From: Fibrobacterota bacterium
GTDB lineage: Bacteria > Fibrobacterota > Fibrobacteria > UBA11236
Length of the DNA stretch: 64,000 nt
Assembly (NCBI GenBank): GCA_019509785.1
Contig: JAEKLQ010000024.1
Location: forward strand, 1-64,000
Direction: 5' to 3'
Shown here: positions 36,172 to 43,857 of the stretch, in pieces
Layout of the letters: each line of letters begins with the position of its first letter
Numbering within the stretch: position 1 is the first letter of the stretch
Made by a program: the position numbers and the translations under genes
Notes under the pieces: generated by a model
Told to the model about the DNA's origin: nothing
Database searches by the model: none
What the model saw: only the letters and a program-made list of their open reading frames with translations

Positions 36172-38423
36172 ACGCTCGCTCCGTCCTAATTGCCGCGGCC
36201 GCCCTGCTCGCCATCGTCATGGCCGGTTGCACCAAGAATCCTGCTTCTTCTGACGATGGATCGAAGCAACAGGAAAACGCCGCCAAGGCCCAGGCCGAAT
36301 CCGATAGCGCCGCCGCCGCCATGCTGCTGCCCGCTTACCAGGCCAATCGCGAAGCGTCCTCCCATGTGCGCCTGATGGCGTCCAAGGGCAGCGTCGCGCA
36401 ACCGGCGGCCCAGCCGGGAGCAGGCACGCCCGTCTTGGGGACCCCGGTCCCGATATCGGCCAAGGACTTATCGCCCAAGCGCCAGCCCGACATCGCCACG
36501 GCCCTGCTCAAGCGCGCCGTCTTAGGCAAAATCTCCGCTGCCGCCGCCGGCGGCGATTCCTCCTGGTTCGTCCTGGACGACTCCTCCCATGGGCATATCC
36601 TCTGGGTGCACGCCTTCCTCCAGACGGAAGCGGGCGCGGCGGTGGAGGCCCGCGACACCCTGGTGTACAAATGGCCGTACGGGCCCGACAATCGCACCGT
36701 GCTGGGCCATTCCGGCACGCGCGACTACGCCAACGGGGCGCGCCTGGCCTATGCCATTTCCGACGAGGACGGCGACGGGATGCTGAACGAAGCCACTCCG
36801 GGCACCAGGATCCGTCTCCGTAAGCAATGGATCACCGTCCATGCCGACACCGCCTGGAAATCCGTCCATCATACCGTGCATGGCTTCACCAACTTCTACG
36901 ATAGCATCGGTCCCGGCTCGGATACGGGATGGACGGACACGGTGTTCGTGGGCGGCAAAATGGTCTCGTGGGACCGGCTGTTGGATGGCGACGGGGACGG
37001 TTTCGTCCTGACCGCCGCCGCCGGGAAAAAGGTGCGGGTGAACCGCGATGCCTACGTACAGTTGGGGACGGGCGTGTTCCGGCTGGATCACGAAAGCTTC
37101 GGGCCCGGCGCCGACGGCGACTTCCTCGCCGCCGACGATAATGAGCGCTATCCCTACAACAGCCAGACCATCGATGTCACCGGGCATACCCTGGCGTTGA
37201 CGCGATACGGCGACGGCGATGGCGACGGGTTCTACTTCGATCCCGCGGCGGCCGCGGGCGGCAATCGCGCCTACATCGTGAACGAATATCCCGCCAACGA
37301 CAGCGTGAAGGCCTGGACCGACAGCTTGGCCCAGATCCTATCGGGACCGGGCGGTGCGGACGCGAAGGTGGCCGCTTACGCATCGGCGCGCGAATACCTC
37401 GACGGGCGCAAGCTAAAGGTCTTTTCCCGCGTTCCCGGCAAGGACGCGTTCGGCCCGGCGGATACGGCGCAAATCTGGGAGAAATGGGATTTGACGGGAC
37501 AGGCCGCCCGGGGCGATGCCGACTCCGCCCTCAGGGTAACCTGGATGATACCCGGGGAGCTGGGCGATCCTTCCGATGACAAGCTCACCCAAACCTATTC
37601 CCAGACCTGGAACCGGCCGGGCGTGGCCGCGATCTCCTCCTCCGAATTGCTGACCGCCACCGTCCCGTTCGCGCCCGGCCAGGCCGCATCGGCGGGAACC
37701 CTGACGCGCGAAGAACGGCGCAATCCCGTCTCTTCCAAGAGCCTTATCCGCACGGTTTGGTACCAGGAGTTCGGCGCCTCGGGTTCGGCGAGCGATTGGC
37801 GGCGCACCGATTACTTCGAAAGCGGCGACTCGGCGATTTCCACCGGCAGCGGCGCCTCGGGCGGATCGGGGAATTACACCCAGGTCCTGGGACCGGAAGC
37901 ACGCAATTCCGGCGCTTATGATGCCGCCTCGGGGATCTTCGCCGATACCACCGCCTTCCTGGGGCCGAAGGGCGAAACGCGGGCGCGGGAAATCTCCTGG
38001 GGCCAGGTGGATGCGGCCAAGGGAACCGGCGATTACCGCGTCAAGCGCGTGGGCGGGAAGGACACCAGTACCGCGCACGTTACTGCCGTGGCCGACGGCA
38101 AGGATCTGGTGCTGACGCGGATCGAAGGTTCGGACACCCTACTGATGCGCTTGGCGGGTGATTCGGCGGTTCTGGAAAGGACCGTGGGCGGGGTGAAGCG
38201 GACCTATACCTGGACGGCCGCCTCCGGTGCCTACCAGGTTTCCGAACGGGACGTAGACGGCAAGGGTTCGGCCTTGGCTACCGGCCTCTACTTCTTCGGG
38301 CAGGATATGTCCGGATCAGGCACCCTCACGAGGACCCCCGCGGGCAAGCCGGCCGCCGACTCCCACGTGCAGTTCCAATCCGACGGGTCGGCTTTCCTGG
38401 ACGGGATCCGCGTGTATCCCTAG
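36168..38423 (+). CDS. Large lipoprotein with calcium-binding-type DxDxDG motifs
   Basis: 751 residues with a lipoprotein signal ending VMAGC (Cys near residue 21). Three Asp-rich loops of the dockerin/EF-hand or thrombospondin-3 kind recur: SDEDGDGMLNEA, LLDGDGDGFVLT and YGDGDGDGFYFD. The first two are followed by a short beta segment (IRLRKQWITV, KVRVNRDAYV). The last third has repeated Thr/Gly beta-strands ending with a short 'VQFQSDGSAFLDGIRVY' strand. No enzyme motif was recognised. It is translated from an ATG overlapping the upstream lipoprotein stop. A calcium-stabilised surface protein is the likeliest reading. Confidence 0.65.
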   Translation: MNARSVLIAAAALLAIVMAGCTKNPASSDDGSKQQENAAKAQAESDSAAAAMLLPAYQANREASSHVRLMASKGSVAQPAAQPGAGTPVLGTPVPISAKDLSPKRQPDIATALLKRAVLGKISAAAAGGDSSWFVLDDSSHGHILWVHAFLQTEAGAAVEARDTLVYKWPYGPDNRTVLGHSGTRDYANGARLAYAISDEDGDGMLNEATPGTRIRLRKQWITVHADTAWKSVHHTVHGFTNFYDSIGPGSDTGWTDTVFVGGKMVSWDRLLDGDGDGFVLTAAAGKKVRVNRDAYVQLGTGVFRLDHESFGPGADGDFLAADDNERYPYNSQTIDVTGHTLALTRYGDGDGDGFYFDPAAAAGGNRAYIVNEYPANDSVKAWTDSLAQILSGPGGADAKVAAYASAREYLDGRKLKVFSRVPGKDAFGPADTAQIWEKWDLTGQAARGDADSALRVTWMIPGELGDPSDDKLTQTYSQTWNRPGVAAISSSELLTATVPFAPGQAASAGTLTREERRNPVSSKSLIRTVWYQEFGASGSASDWRRTDYFESGDSAISTGSGASGGSGNYTQVLGPEARNSGAYDAASGIFADTTAFLGPKGETRAREISWGQVDAAKGTGDYRVKRVGGKDTSTAHVTAVADGKDLVLTRIEGSDTLLMRLAGDSAVLERTVGGVKRTYTWTAASGAYQVSERDVDGKGSALATGLYFFGQDMSGSGTLTRTPAGKPAADSHVQFQSDGSAFLDGIRVYP

Positions 38424-38442
38424 CGGATGATGGCGCGGCTCG

Positions 38443-41094
38443 CTAACGGTAGTCTTCGGGCAGCAGGGCCACGTCGCCGCCGGCCTTCCGGAAGGCCTTG
38501 AAGAAATCCCGGGCCTCGTCGCGGTTGCCCGCCTTGTCCGAAGCGTAACCGGCCCAATAATAGGGCTCCGGTTCCTGCGGGCAAATGGAGATGGCCTTGT
38601 CGCTGCTGTGACGGCCGCCGGTATAATCCCCCGTCACCGATTGCGCCCGGGCCAGGCCGGCCAGCAGGTCGCAGGAGTTGGGGTTATCGATCAGAGCTTC
38701 CTGGTAATGCTTGAGGGCCTCGCGCTTCTTGCCTTGCGCCAACAAGGCCTCGCCCATCGCCACCACCGCCTTCGGTTCGGAATGGTCGAGGGCGTAAGCC
38801 TTTTGGGCCAACGGCACCCATTGCTCCGGCGCGCCCAGGCGGCGCTTGGACAAGGCCAGCAGGGCCTGGGCCTCGGCGCCCTCCACCGCCAGCAGCGATC
38901 GCGCGTAGAAGTTCTCGGCGGCTTCGGGCTTGCCTTGGGCGGCGAAGGAAAGGCCCACTCCCAAGAGGCCCTTGGCCTTCCATTCGGGCGAAGCGCGCTG
39001 GGCCAGCTCGTTGAAATATTCCCGCGCCGCCTCGGGGCGCCCGAGCTTCACCGCGCATAAGCCTGTGTAATACAACGCTTCCAGGTAATCCTGCCGATAC
39101 TTGAGGGCCTCGTCGAATTCGCCTTTGGCCTTGGACCAATTGCGATCCTCGTAATAGCAGAGCCCAAGATAATGATGGTAGTCGGCGTTGTTCTCTTCCT
39201 GCTTGGACAGGCTTTCCAGGATGGGCCGGGCCTGGTCGGAGCGATGGTTGCCGATCTGGGCGCGGGCCAAGGCGAAGCGCGCCTTGGGATGGGTAGGATC
39301 GGGGAAAGCGCGGACCACCGACAAGGCCTCGCCGGGCCGATTGGCGCGCAAGAGCGCCTCCACGTAGCGGGAGAGCAATTCCGGAGTCGGCTTGGCTTCG
39401 TAGAGGGGTTTGAATTCCTTGGCGGCATCCGCCGAGCGCCCGGCCTGGAGCAGGCATTCGGCCAAAGAGGCATGTCCCGAGGGCGTCAGGTAAGTACGCA
39501 ACGGCTCGAGCAGGGATAACGCGGATCCGAATTCGTCCTGGGCGATGCTCAAGCGGGCCAGGGCTTCGGCGTACTCGGGAGCCGGCGTCGCCTCCCAGGC
39601 CTTCTTGTAATGATCCAGGGCCACCCCCGGTTGGGTATCCGCCTCGGCGATGCGGCCCAGCCAATAGTGGGAGCGCGGATCGCCGGTTTGGGCGCGCTCT
39701 TGCAGTAGCTTTTCGATCTCGCCCCGATCGGTAAGCCTAAGCGAGATTTCCGCGAGCAGATCCATGGCTTCGGGGAAGGGCGACAGGCGCACGCTTTTCC
39801 AGAGGGCATTGGCGGCTTCGGAATGACGCCCTTCCTTCTCGGCCAGAACGGCGACGCCGTAGGAACCCTTCGCCTTCCAATAGGGATCCGGCGCTTCCCG
39901 CAAGGCCTGGAAGCGCCCGAGCGCTTCGGCTTCGCGTCCCAGGCGCATCAAGGCTTCGGCCTCCAGGTAGCGCGCCGAGGGATGGCCGCTCACCACCAGC
40001 TTGTTGGCCTGCTCCAAGGCATCGACGGCGCCGGAGAAATCGCCTTTGGCGAAGAGCCCCCGCCCTTTCAGGTACTGGACTTCGGCGTTCTGCGGTCGCG
40101 CCGTGGCGATGCGGCCCATCAAGGCGCTGGGCTTGAAGGAAGCCTCGTCGCCCTCGTCCCGGTAACCGGGCGCGTCCTTCCCCCAGGCTTTCTTCCAGCG
40201 CGCCAGGAAGCGATCTTTGGCTTTTTCCGGGAGGGCGGGATCGGCCAACAATTCCGATGCGATTTGCGAGACCAGTTCGACGGGAGCCTTGGTCTTACGG
40301 ACTTCCTTGGGGCCGGGAAGCTTACGAGGCTCGCGGACGGCGGCGCGCAAGGAGGCGGAGACTTCCCGCACCGTTTCCGGATCCACCTCGAGGTAACGTT
40401 TCATCCCCCCGAGCCGTCCCCAACCGAGGGAGTCGAGCAAGGGATACAGGGCGGAGGCCAGGTAATAGCGCGTTTCGATGGGGCGATCTTGCGAGAGGAA
40501 TTCCGCCCACAACAATTCGCACATCGCTCCGGTATAAGCGGTGGAGGTATCGCGCCCGTCGAAGAAGGCGGAAAGGTGGACCACCGAGTCCTCCGCGTTC
40601 TCCCGGAAGAAAGCTTCCTGGTGGACCAGGGTCAGGAAGCCCCGCGCCAGGCCCGGATAATATCCGGAGGCGGCCGCCTTGGCTTCGCGGGCATTGTCCG
40701 GCTTGCCGGACTTGGGCGCTTTGGCCGGCTTCTCATGGGGGGTCGCATCGACGTACACGTCCCGGGCGGAAGTATCGGAAGGGGAGAGATGATAGAAACG
40801 GAAGACTTGTTCGGGCCGCCAGTTCCGCGCGAGATAGACGACCTTGACGTTGGGGACGGCCACCTTGCGGATGCGATAGATGCCGCGCCCATTCGTTACC
40901 GCGGCGCCGATCTTCTTTTGCCCATCGTACACGGACACTTGCACCCCGCCGATGCCGCGCGCCGACCCGTCGGGCCGCATGGTGCCGCGATCGACCACGC
41001 GGCCATGCAAATCCCCCGCCCTGGGCCGCGCGGACAATGGCCCCAAGGCCGCCGCGGCCAAAAGGCCGAAACGCAAAGCGAAGCTCAAATGCAT
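38443..41094 (-). CDS. Large TPR protein with N-terminal carboxypeptidase-regulatory-like domain
   Basis: 883 residues from the ATG at 41094, with a signal peptide (LRFGLLAAAALGPLSARP). Residues ~25-110 form a CarboxypepD-reg/starch-binding-like beta-sandwich (LHGRVVDRG ... GGVQVSVYDGQKKIGAAVTNGRGIYRI). From about residue 330 to the end there are at least a dozen TPR units (for example AKGSYGVAVLAEKEGRHSEA, YHHYLGLCYYEDRNWSKAK, PEPYYWAGYASDKAGNRDEA). It is probably a periplasmic or outer-membrane-associated scaffold. It ends 19 bases from the convergent lipoprotein gene. Confidence 0.78.
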   Translation of the reverse strand: MHLSFALRFGLLAAAALGPLSARPRAGDLHGRVVDRGTMRPDGSARGIGGVQVSVYDGQKKIGAAVTNGRGIYRIRKVAVPNVKVVYLARNWRPEQVFRFYHLSPSDTSARDVYVDATPHEKPAKAPKSGKPDNAREAKAAASGYYPGLARGFLTLVHQEAFFRENAEDSVVHLSAFFDGRDTSTAYTGAMCELLWAEFLSQDRPIETRYYLASALYPLLDSLGWGRLGGMKRYLEVDPETVREVSASLRAAVREPRKLPGPKEVRKTKAPVELVSQIASELLADPALPEKAKDRFLARWKKAWGKDAPGYRDEGDEASFKPSALMGRIATARPQNAEVQYLKGRGLFAKGDFSGAVDALEQANKLVVSGHPSARYLEAEALMRLGREAEALGRFQALREAPDPYWKAKGSYGVAVLAEKEGRHSEAANALWKSVRLSPFPEAMDLLAEISLRLTDRGEIEKLLQERAQTGDPRSHYWLGRIAEADTQPGVALDHYKKAWEATPAPEYAEALARLSIAQDEFGSALSLLEPLRTYLTPSGHASLAECLLQAGRSADAAKEFKPLYEAKPTPELLSRYVEALLRANRPGEALSVVRAFPDPTHPKARFALARAQIGNHRSDQARPILESLSKQEENNADYHHYLGLCYYEDRNWSKAKGEFDEALKYRQDYLEALYYTGLCAVKLGRPEAAREYFNELAQRASPEWKAKGLLGVGLSFAAQGKPEAAENFYARSLLAVEGAEAQALLALSKRRLGAPEQWVPLAQKAYALDHSEPKAVVAMGEALLAQGKKREALKHYQEALIDNPNSCDLLAGLARAQSVTGDYTGGRHSSDKAISICPQEPEPYYWAGYASDKAGNRDEARDFFKAFRKAGGDVALLPEDYR

Positions 41095-41186
41095 AGGTCC
41101 GGTAAACCTAGGTCCTTTGAGGGAAGGCGGCTGCCGGAAAATGGGGAATGCAGGGGAGGAAGCCGGGTCGAAACAGCCCATTCCCC

Positions 41187-41924
41187 TTAATGGGCCAACA
41201 CCGATCTCGCGGTTTCACTCGCCCAGGTATTGCCGTCTTTAGCCAAATCGGTAAGCGTCTTTTTGGAGAAATCGTCTTTAGCGAGCGAGAGGGCGAAGAT
41301 GGCTTGGTTGCGCAGAGTCATCTTGAAGAATTCTTCGATAGGGATTTGGGTTTTGCTGGAGGGATCCATGGCCATGGTGCCCACATTGTGGAGAGGAATC
41401 ATCACCTTCCACTTGGCCATGTCCCGGCCCTGGGCGATTTCAGCCAAGGTTTTTTCGGCTGCTTCGTTCGTCCGGTTGCGCTTCTTTGCGATTTTCAAAA
41501 GAGATTGGGAGGCAAGGACCCGGAAGTTGACGCGTTCATCCTTGCGGCATTTTTCCAACAGGCGGATGAACCTGGGAACCAGTTCCTCGGCCAAGGGGAG
41601 ATTAGGGACTTCGGCGGCGGCTTCGAGCCTGACCCATTCATCCTCGTCCTTCTCGATCAAATCGGCGAAAAGGGTTTGCGTCGCCGCATCGAGGACGGAC
41701 TTATCCAATCCGGCCAGCCTGGCGACATAGAAGGAACGCATGGACTCGCCGCCGCGGTTCCGCATTTCCTTGTCGGGCCGTTTGATCTGGGCGATATACT
41801 GCTGGCGTTCCTGCAAGGCGGTGGGCTCGACGCCGGCTACGTCTCCCGAAATGATTTTCGGGGACAGGCAGAAACCGATCATGGCCAAGGCCGGTAGCCC
41901 AATCCGGATCGAACGATTCATCAT
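41187..41924 (-). CDS. Secreted HEAT-like helical repeat protein
   Basis: 245 residues with an N-terminal signal-like helix (IGLPALAMIGFCLSP). The remainder is helical with repeated L-x-x-L-A/E patterns (VRLEAAAEVPNLPLAEELVPRF, VNFRVLASQSLLKIAKKR), reminiscent of HEAT/PBS-lyase-type repeats but not a confident match. It lies 92 bases upstream of the TPR gene on the same strand and might be transcribed with it. Function unknown. Confidence 0.55.
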   Translation of the reverse strand: MMNRSIRIGLPALAMIGFCLSPKIISGDVAGVEPTALQERQQYIAQIKRPDKEMRNRGGESMRSFYVARLAGLDKSVLDAATQTLFADLIEKDEDEWVRLEAAAEVPNLPLAEELVPRFIRLLEKCRKDERVNFRVLASQSLLKIAKKRNRTNEAAEKTLAEIAQGRDMAKWKVMIPLHNVGTMAMDPSSKTQIPIEEFFKMTLRNQAIFALSLAKDDFSKKTLTDLAKDGNTWASETARSVLAH

Positions 41925-41998
41925 CCCTGAATTTTACAATTAATCCGGTTTACCATCGGTATTTTTAGGGGACAATTTTATTGGTTATCGAAGGAGCG

Positions 41999-42038
41999 GG
42001 CCGGGGAGTCCCCTTCTTGCGAAGGGGACTCCCCGGCC
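41999..42038 (-). terminator. 17-base-pair hairpin after the NmrA-type gene
   Basis: A perfect 17-base-pair stem (41999-42015 with 42022-42038; core CCGGGGAGTCCCCTT) around a 6-base loop lies 15 bases beyond the stop of the oxidoreductase. It is one of the strongest simple hairpins in the window. The minus-strand sequence after it (CCGCTCC) has no U-tract. Confidence 0.5.
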
Positions 42039-42053
42039 GCGGGAAGAAATCGT

Positions 42054-42938
42054 TCAGGACGCTTGGTAGACTTGCGCGAATTCCTTCGCGAACTGCTCGA
42101 CGGTGGTCGGCGTGGTGGCGGCGGGAGTGCGCTTCGGAATCGATATGGTCTTTTCGTTGAAGCCCTTGTTCATCTCGATGAAACTCTCGCCCACGCTCTG
42201 GGAAATGCCGGCTCCCATCATGCCCTTCAAGGCGTCCTCGTAGGGGAATTGCACGTACTTGAGATCGGGCTTGCCGATGGCCTTGCCCAAGGCGGCGGTC
42301 GCTTCGTTCATGGTCAAATCCTTGGGCCCCATGAGCGGGGCGATCTCCCGGCCCTTCCAATCCTTCTTCAGCATGCGGTTGGCGGCGTACTCGGCGATGT
42401 CGCGGGTGGCGATCTGCGGGAACGCGACATCCCCTTTCAAGGGCCCCCCGTTGATCCCCATGCCCTTGATCATGCCGATGCTGCCGTACTGGTTTTCCAT
42501 GAAATAACCGGGCCGCAGGATAAGGATATCCACGCCCGTCAAGGCGTTCAGTTTCTGCTCCAGGCGGTAGAGGCCCGCCACCGGCCCGTTGCCCTTGGGC
42601 ATATCGCCGCCGACGCTGCTCAAAACCACCGCCGACTTCACGCCCGATTCCTTGAGGCCCTTCACCAAGGCCTCGCCGAAGCGCTCGTAATGCGCCAGGA
42701 TGTCCTTGGAAGCCAAATCGGGGGGAACCATGAGGAAGACGCATTCCGCGCCCGCGAAGGTCTTGGCCAGGAAAACCGCGTCGGCGGAATCGCCCGCCGC
42801 CGTCTGCGCGCCCTGCTTGGCCAGCTTCGCCAGCTTGTCCTGGCTGCGCCCGATCGCCTTCACCTGCTTGCCTTCTTTGAGCAGCCGTTCCGCGATGCCG
42901 CCGCCCACTTTGCCCGTCGCTCCGGTGATTACGTACAT
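42054..42938 (-). CDS. NmrA-like NAD(P)-binding oxidoreductase
   Basis: 294 residues from the ATG at 42938, with an AAAGGA ribosome site. The N-terminus MYVITGATGKVGGGIAERLL is the atypical-SDR dinucleotide-binding motif (GATGxxG). Asp/Ser-type catalysis is not evident, as in NmrA/azoreductase-like members. VVLSSVGGD and LRPGYFMENQ are typical of the family. Such proteins act as quinone or azo reductases or as redox sensors. It appears monocistronic. Confidence 0.82.
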   Translation of the reverse strand: MYVITGATGKVGGGIAERLLKEGKQVKAIGRSQDKLAKLAKQGAQTAAGDSADAVFLAKTFAGAECVFLMVPPDLASKDILAHYERFGEALVKGLKESGVKSAVVLSSVGGDMPKGNGPVAGLYRLEQKLNALTGVDILILRPGYFMENQYGSIGMIKGMGINGGPLKGDVAFPQIATRDIAEYAANRMLKKDWKGREIAPLMGPKDLTMNEATAALGKAIGKPDLKYVQFPYEDALKGMMGAGISQSVGESFIEMNKGFNEKTISIPKRTPAATTPTTVEQFAKEFAQVYQAS

Positions 42939-43050
42939 AGCCCTATCCTTTGTTGAGGGTGGGGCGAAAATACCTTCGGGCGGAGCCAAGGGCAAGAAGG
43001 CACCGAAGCGTGACCGGGGCACGTGCCGGTGACCGGATGCGAAGCTGGCC

Positions 43051-43311
43051 TTAAATCTTATCCCAATCAGGCGCCTTTTTCTTGCCAACCTTTTTCATCA
43101 CCGCATCAAAATCACCCAAGATCTCCTTTTTGGTTTTGTCCTTCCAAATATCCTGGAAATAGCTCTGGGTTTCGGACTGGATGACTTCCTTGGTAAAAGC
43201 ATAAAGCGCGAATTGATTAAGCGAAACGCCTTGTTCGTCCGCCATGAGCTCAACCTTGTGTTTAAGTTCATTCGGAAGCCGGATGATTAAGGTACTCTGC
43301 TTACTTTTCAT
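43051..43311 (-). CDS. Ribbon-helix-helix antitoxin
   Basis: 86 residues. The N-terminus STLIIRLPNELKHKVELMADEQGVSLNQFALYAF is a typical MetJ/Arc ribbon-helix-helix domain as found in CopG/HicB-type antitoxins. The C-terminal half is acidic/basic and probably wraps the toxin. It overlaps the PIN toxin gene upstream by 11 bases. Toxin-first order is less common than antitoxin-first. The gene is AT-richer than its neighbours, suggesting acquisition. Confidence 0.78.
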   Translation of the reverse strand: MKSKQSTLIIRLPNELKHKVELMADEQGVSLNQFALYAFTKEVIQSETQSYFQDIWKDKTKKEILGDFDAVMKKVGKKKAPDWDKI

Positions 43312-43741
43312 TTCTTTTCCTCCACCCTTTCACGAAGCTGGATGGCGTCGCGACTAAAAAATCAGGAAAACGCAATTGCGAATGATGGGTAAAATCGCGA
43401 ACATTATTCGTAATCACGAATTGAGCCCCGCTTGCGACGGCAAGCTCCACAAAAATGTTGTCGCTTTCATCCCTCAGGTTGGGCCTGAAGTGGAAATGCG
43501 TATCGAATGGTCTTCCGATATAGGCGAGAAACGATAAGACATGCTCCACGTCCTCTACTCCCATGCCAAAATCCTTAAGGCTTTTTTTCCTTTTTAAAAC
43601 TTCTTCATATTCAGCGAAGACCTTGAGGGAGAGGGCCAGCTTAATCTTTTGATGCCGGATGAGGCCCAGAATGAAGTGAGATGCGCCCTCCGAACTGTAT
43701 AGGGATTGGAAAAGAACGTTAGTGTCTAACACGACAAGCAC
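43301..43741 (-). CDS. PIN-domain toxin (VapC-like, COG1569 type)
   Basis: 146 residues from a GTG at 43741. The PIN-domain acidic residues are visible: Asp in VVLDTNVLFQSL, Glu in FAEYEEVL, Asp in LRDESDNIFVELAVA and Asp in ITNNVRDF. Together they form the Mg-dependent RNase site. It belongs to the 'putative toxin component, PIN family' group rather than classic VapC. Paired with the RHH gene downstream, it forms a type II toxin-antitoxin module. Its promoter contains an inverted repeat. Confidence 0.82.
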   Translation of the reverse strand: MLVVLDTNVLFQSLYSSEGASHFILGLIRHQKIKLALSLKVFAEYEEVLKRKKSLKDFGMGVEDVEHVLSFLAYIGRPFDTHFHFRPNLRDESDNIFVELAVASGAQFVITNNVRDFTHHSQLRFPDFLVATPSSFVKGWRKRNEK

Positions 43742-43747
43742 GATTAC

Positions 43748-43776
43748 AAGATAGCGTATGCGCTATCACGAGTCAA
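43748..43776 (-). promoter_or_regulatory. Toxin-antitoxin promoter with operator in the spacer
   Basis: On the minus strand, TTGACT (43771-43776) and TATCTT (43748-43753) are separated by 17 bases. The spacer is largely filled by the inverted repeat GATAGCG (43750-43756) / CGCTATC (43761-43767). A dimeric RHH repressor bound there would block RNA polymerase, giving the usual autoregulation of such modules. Transcription would begin a few bases before the GTG start, giving a near-leaderless mRNA. Confidence 0.65.
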
Positions 43777-43857
43777 TAAATTGCTATGGTTTCCTGGGGT
43801 TTTTAGGTTTTCCCTACCAGAATAGCTGCTTCAACCAAGCTTCAATGGATGCTGGGC

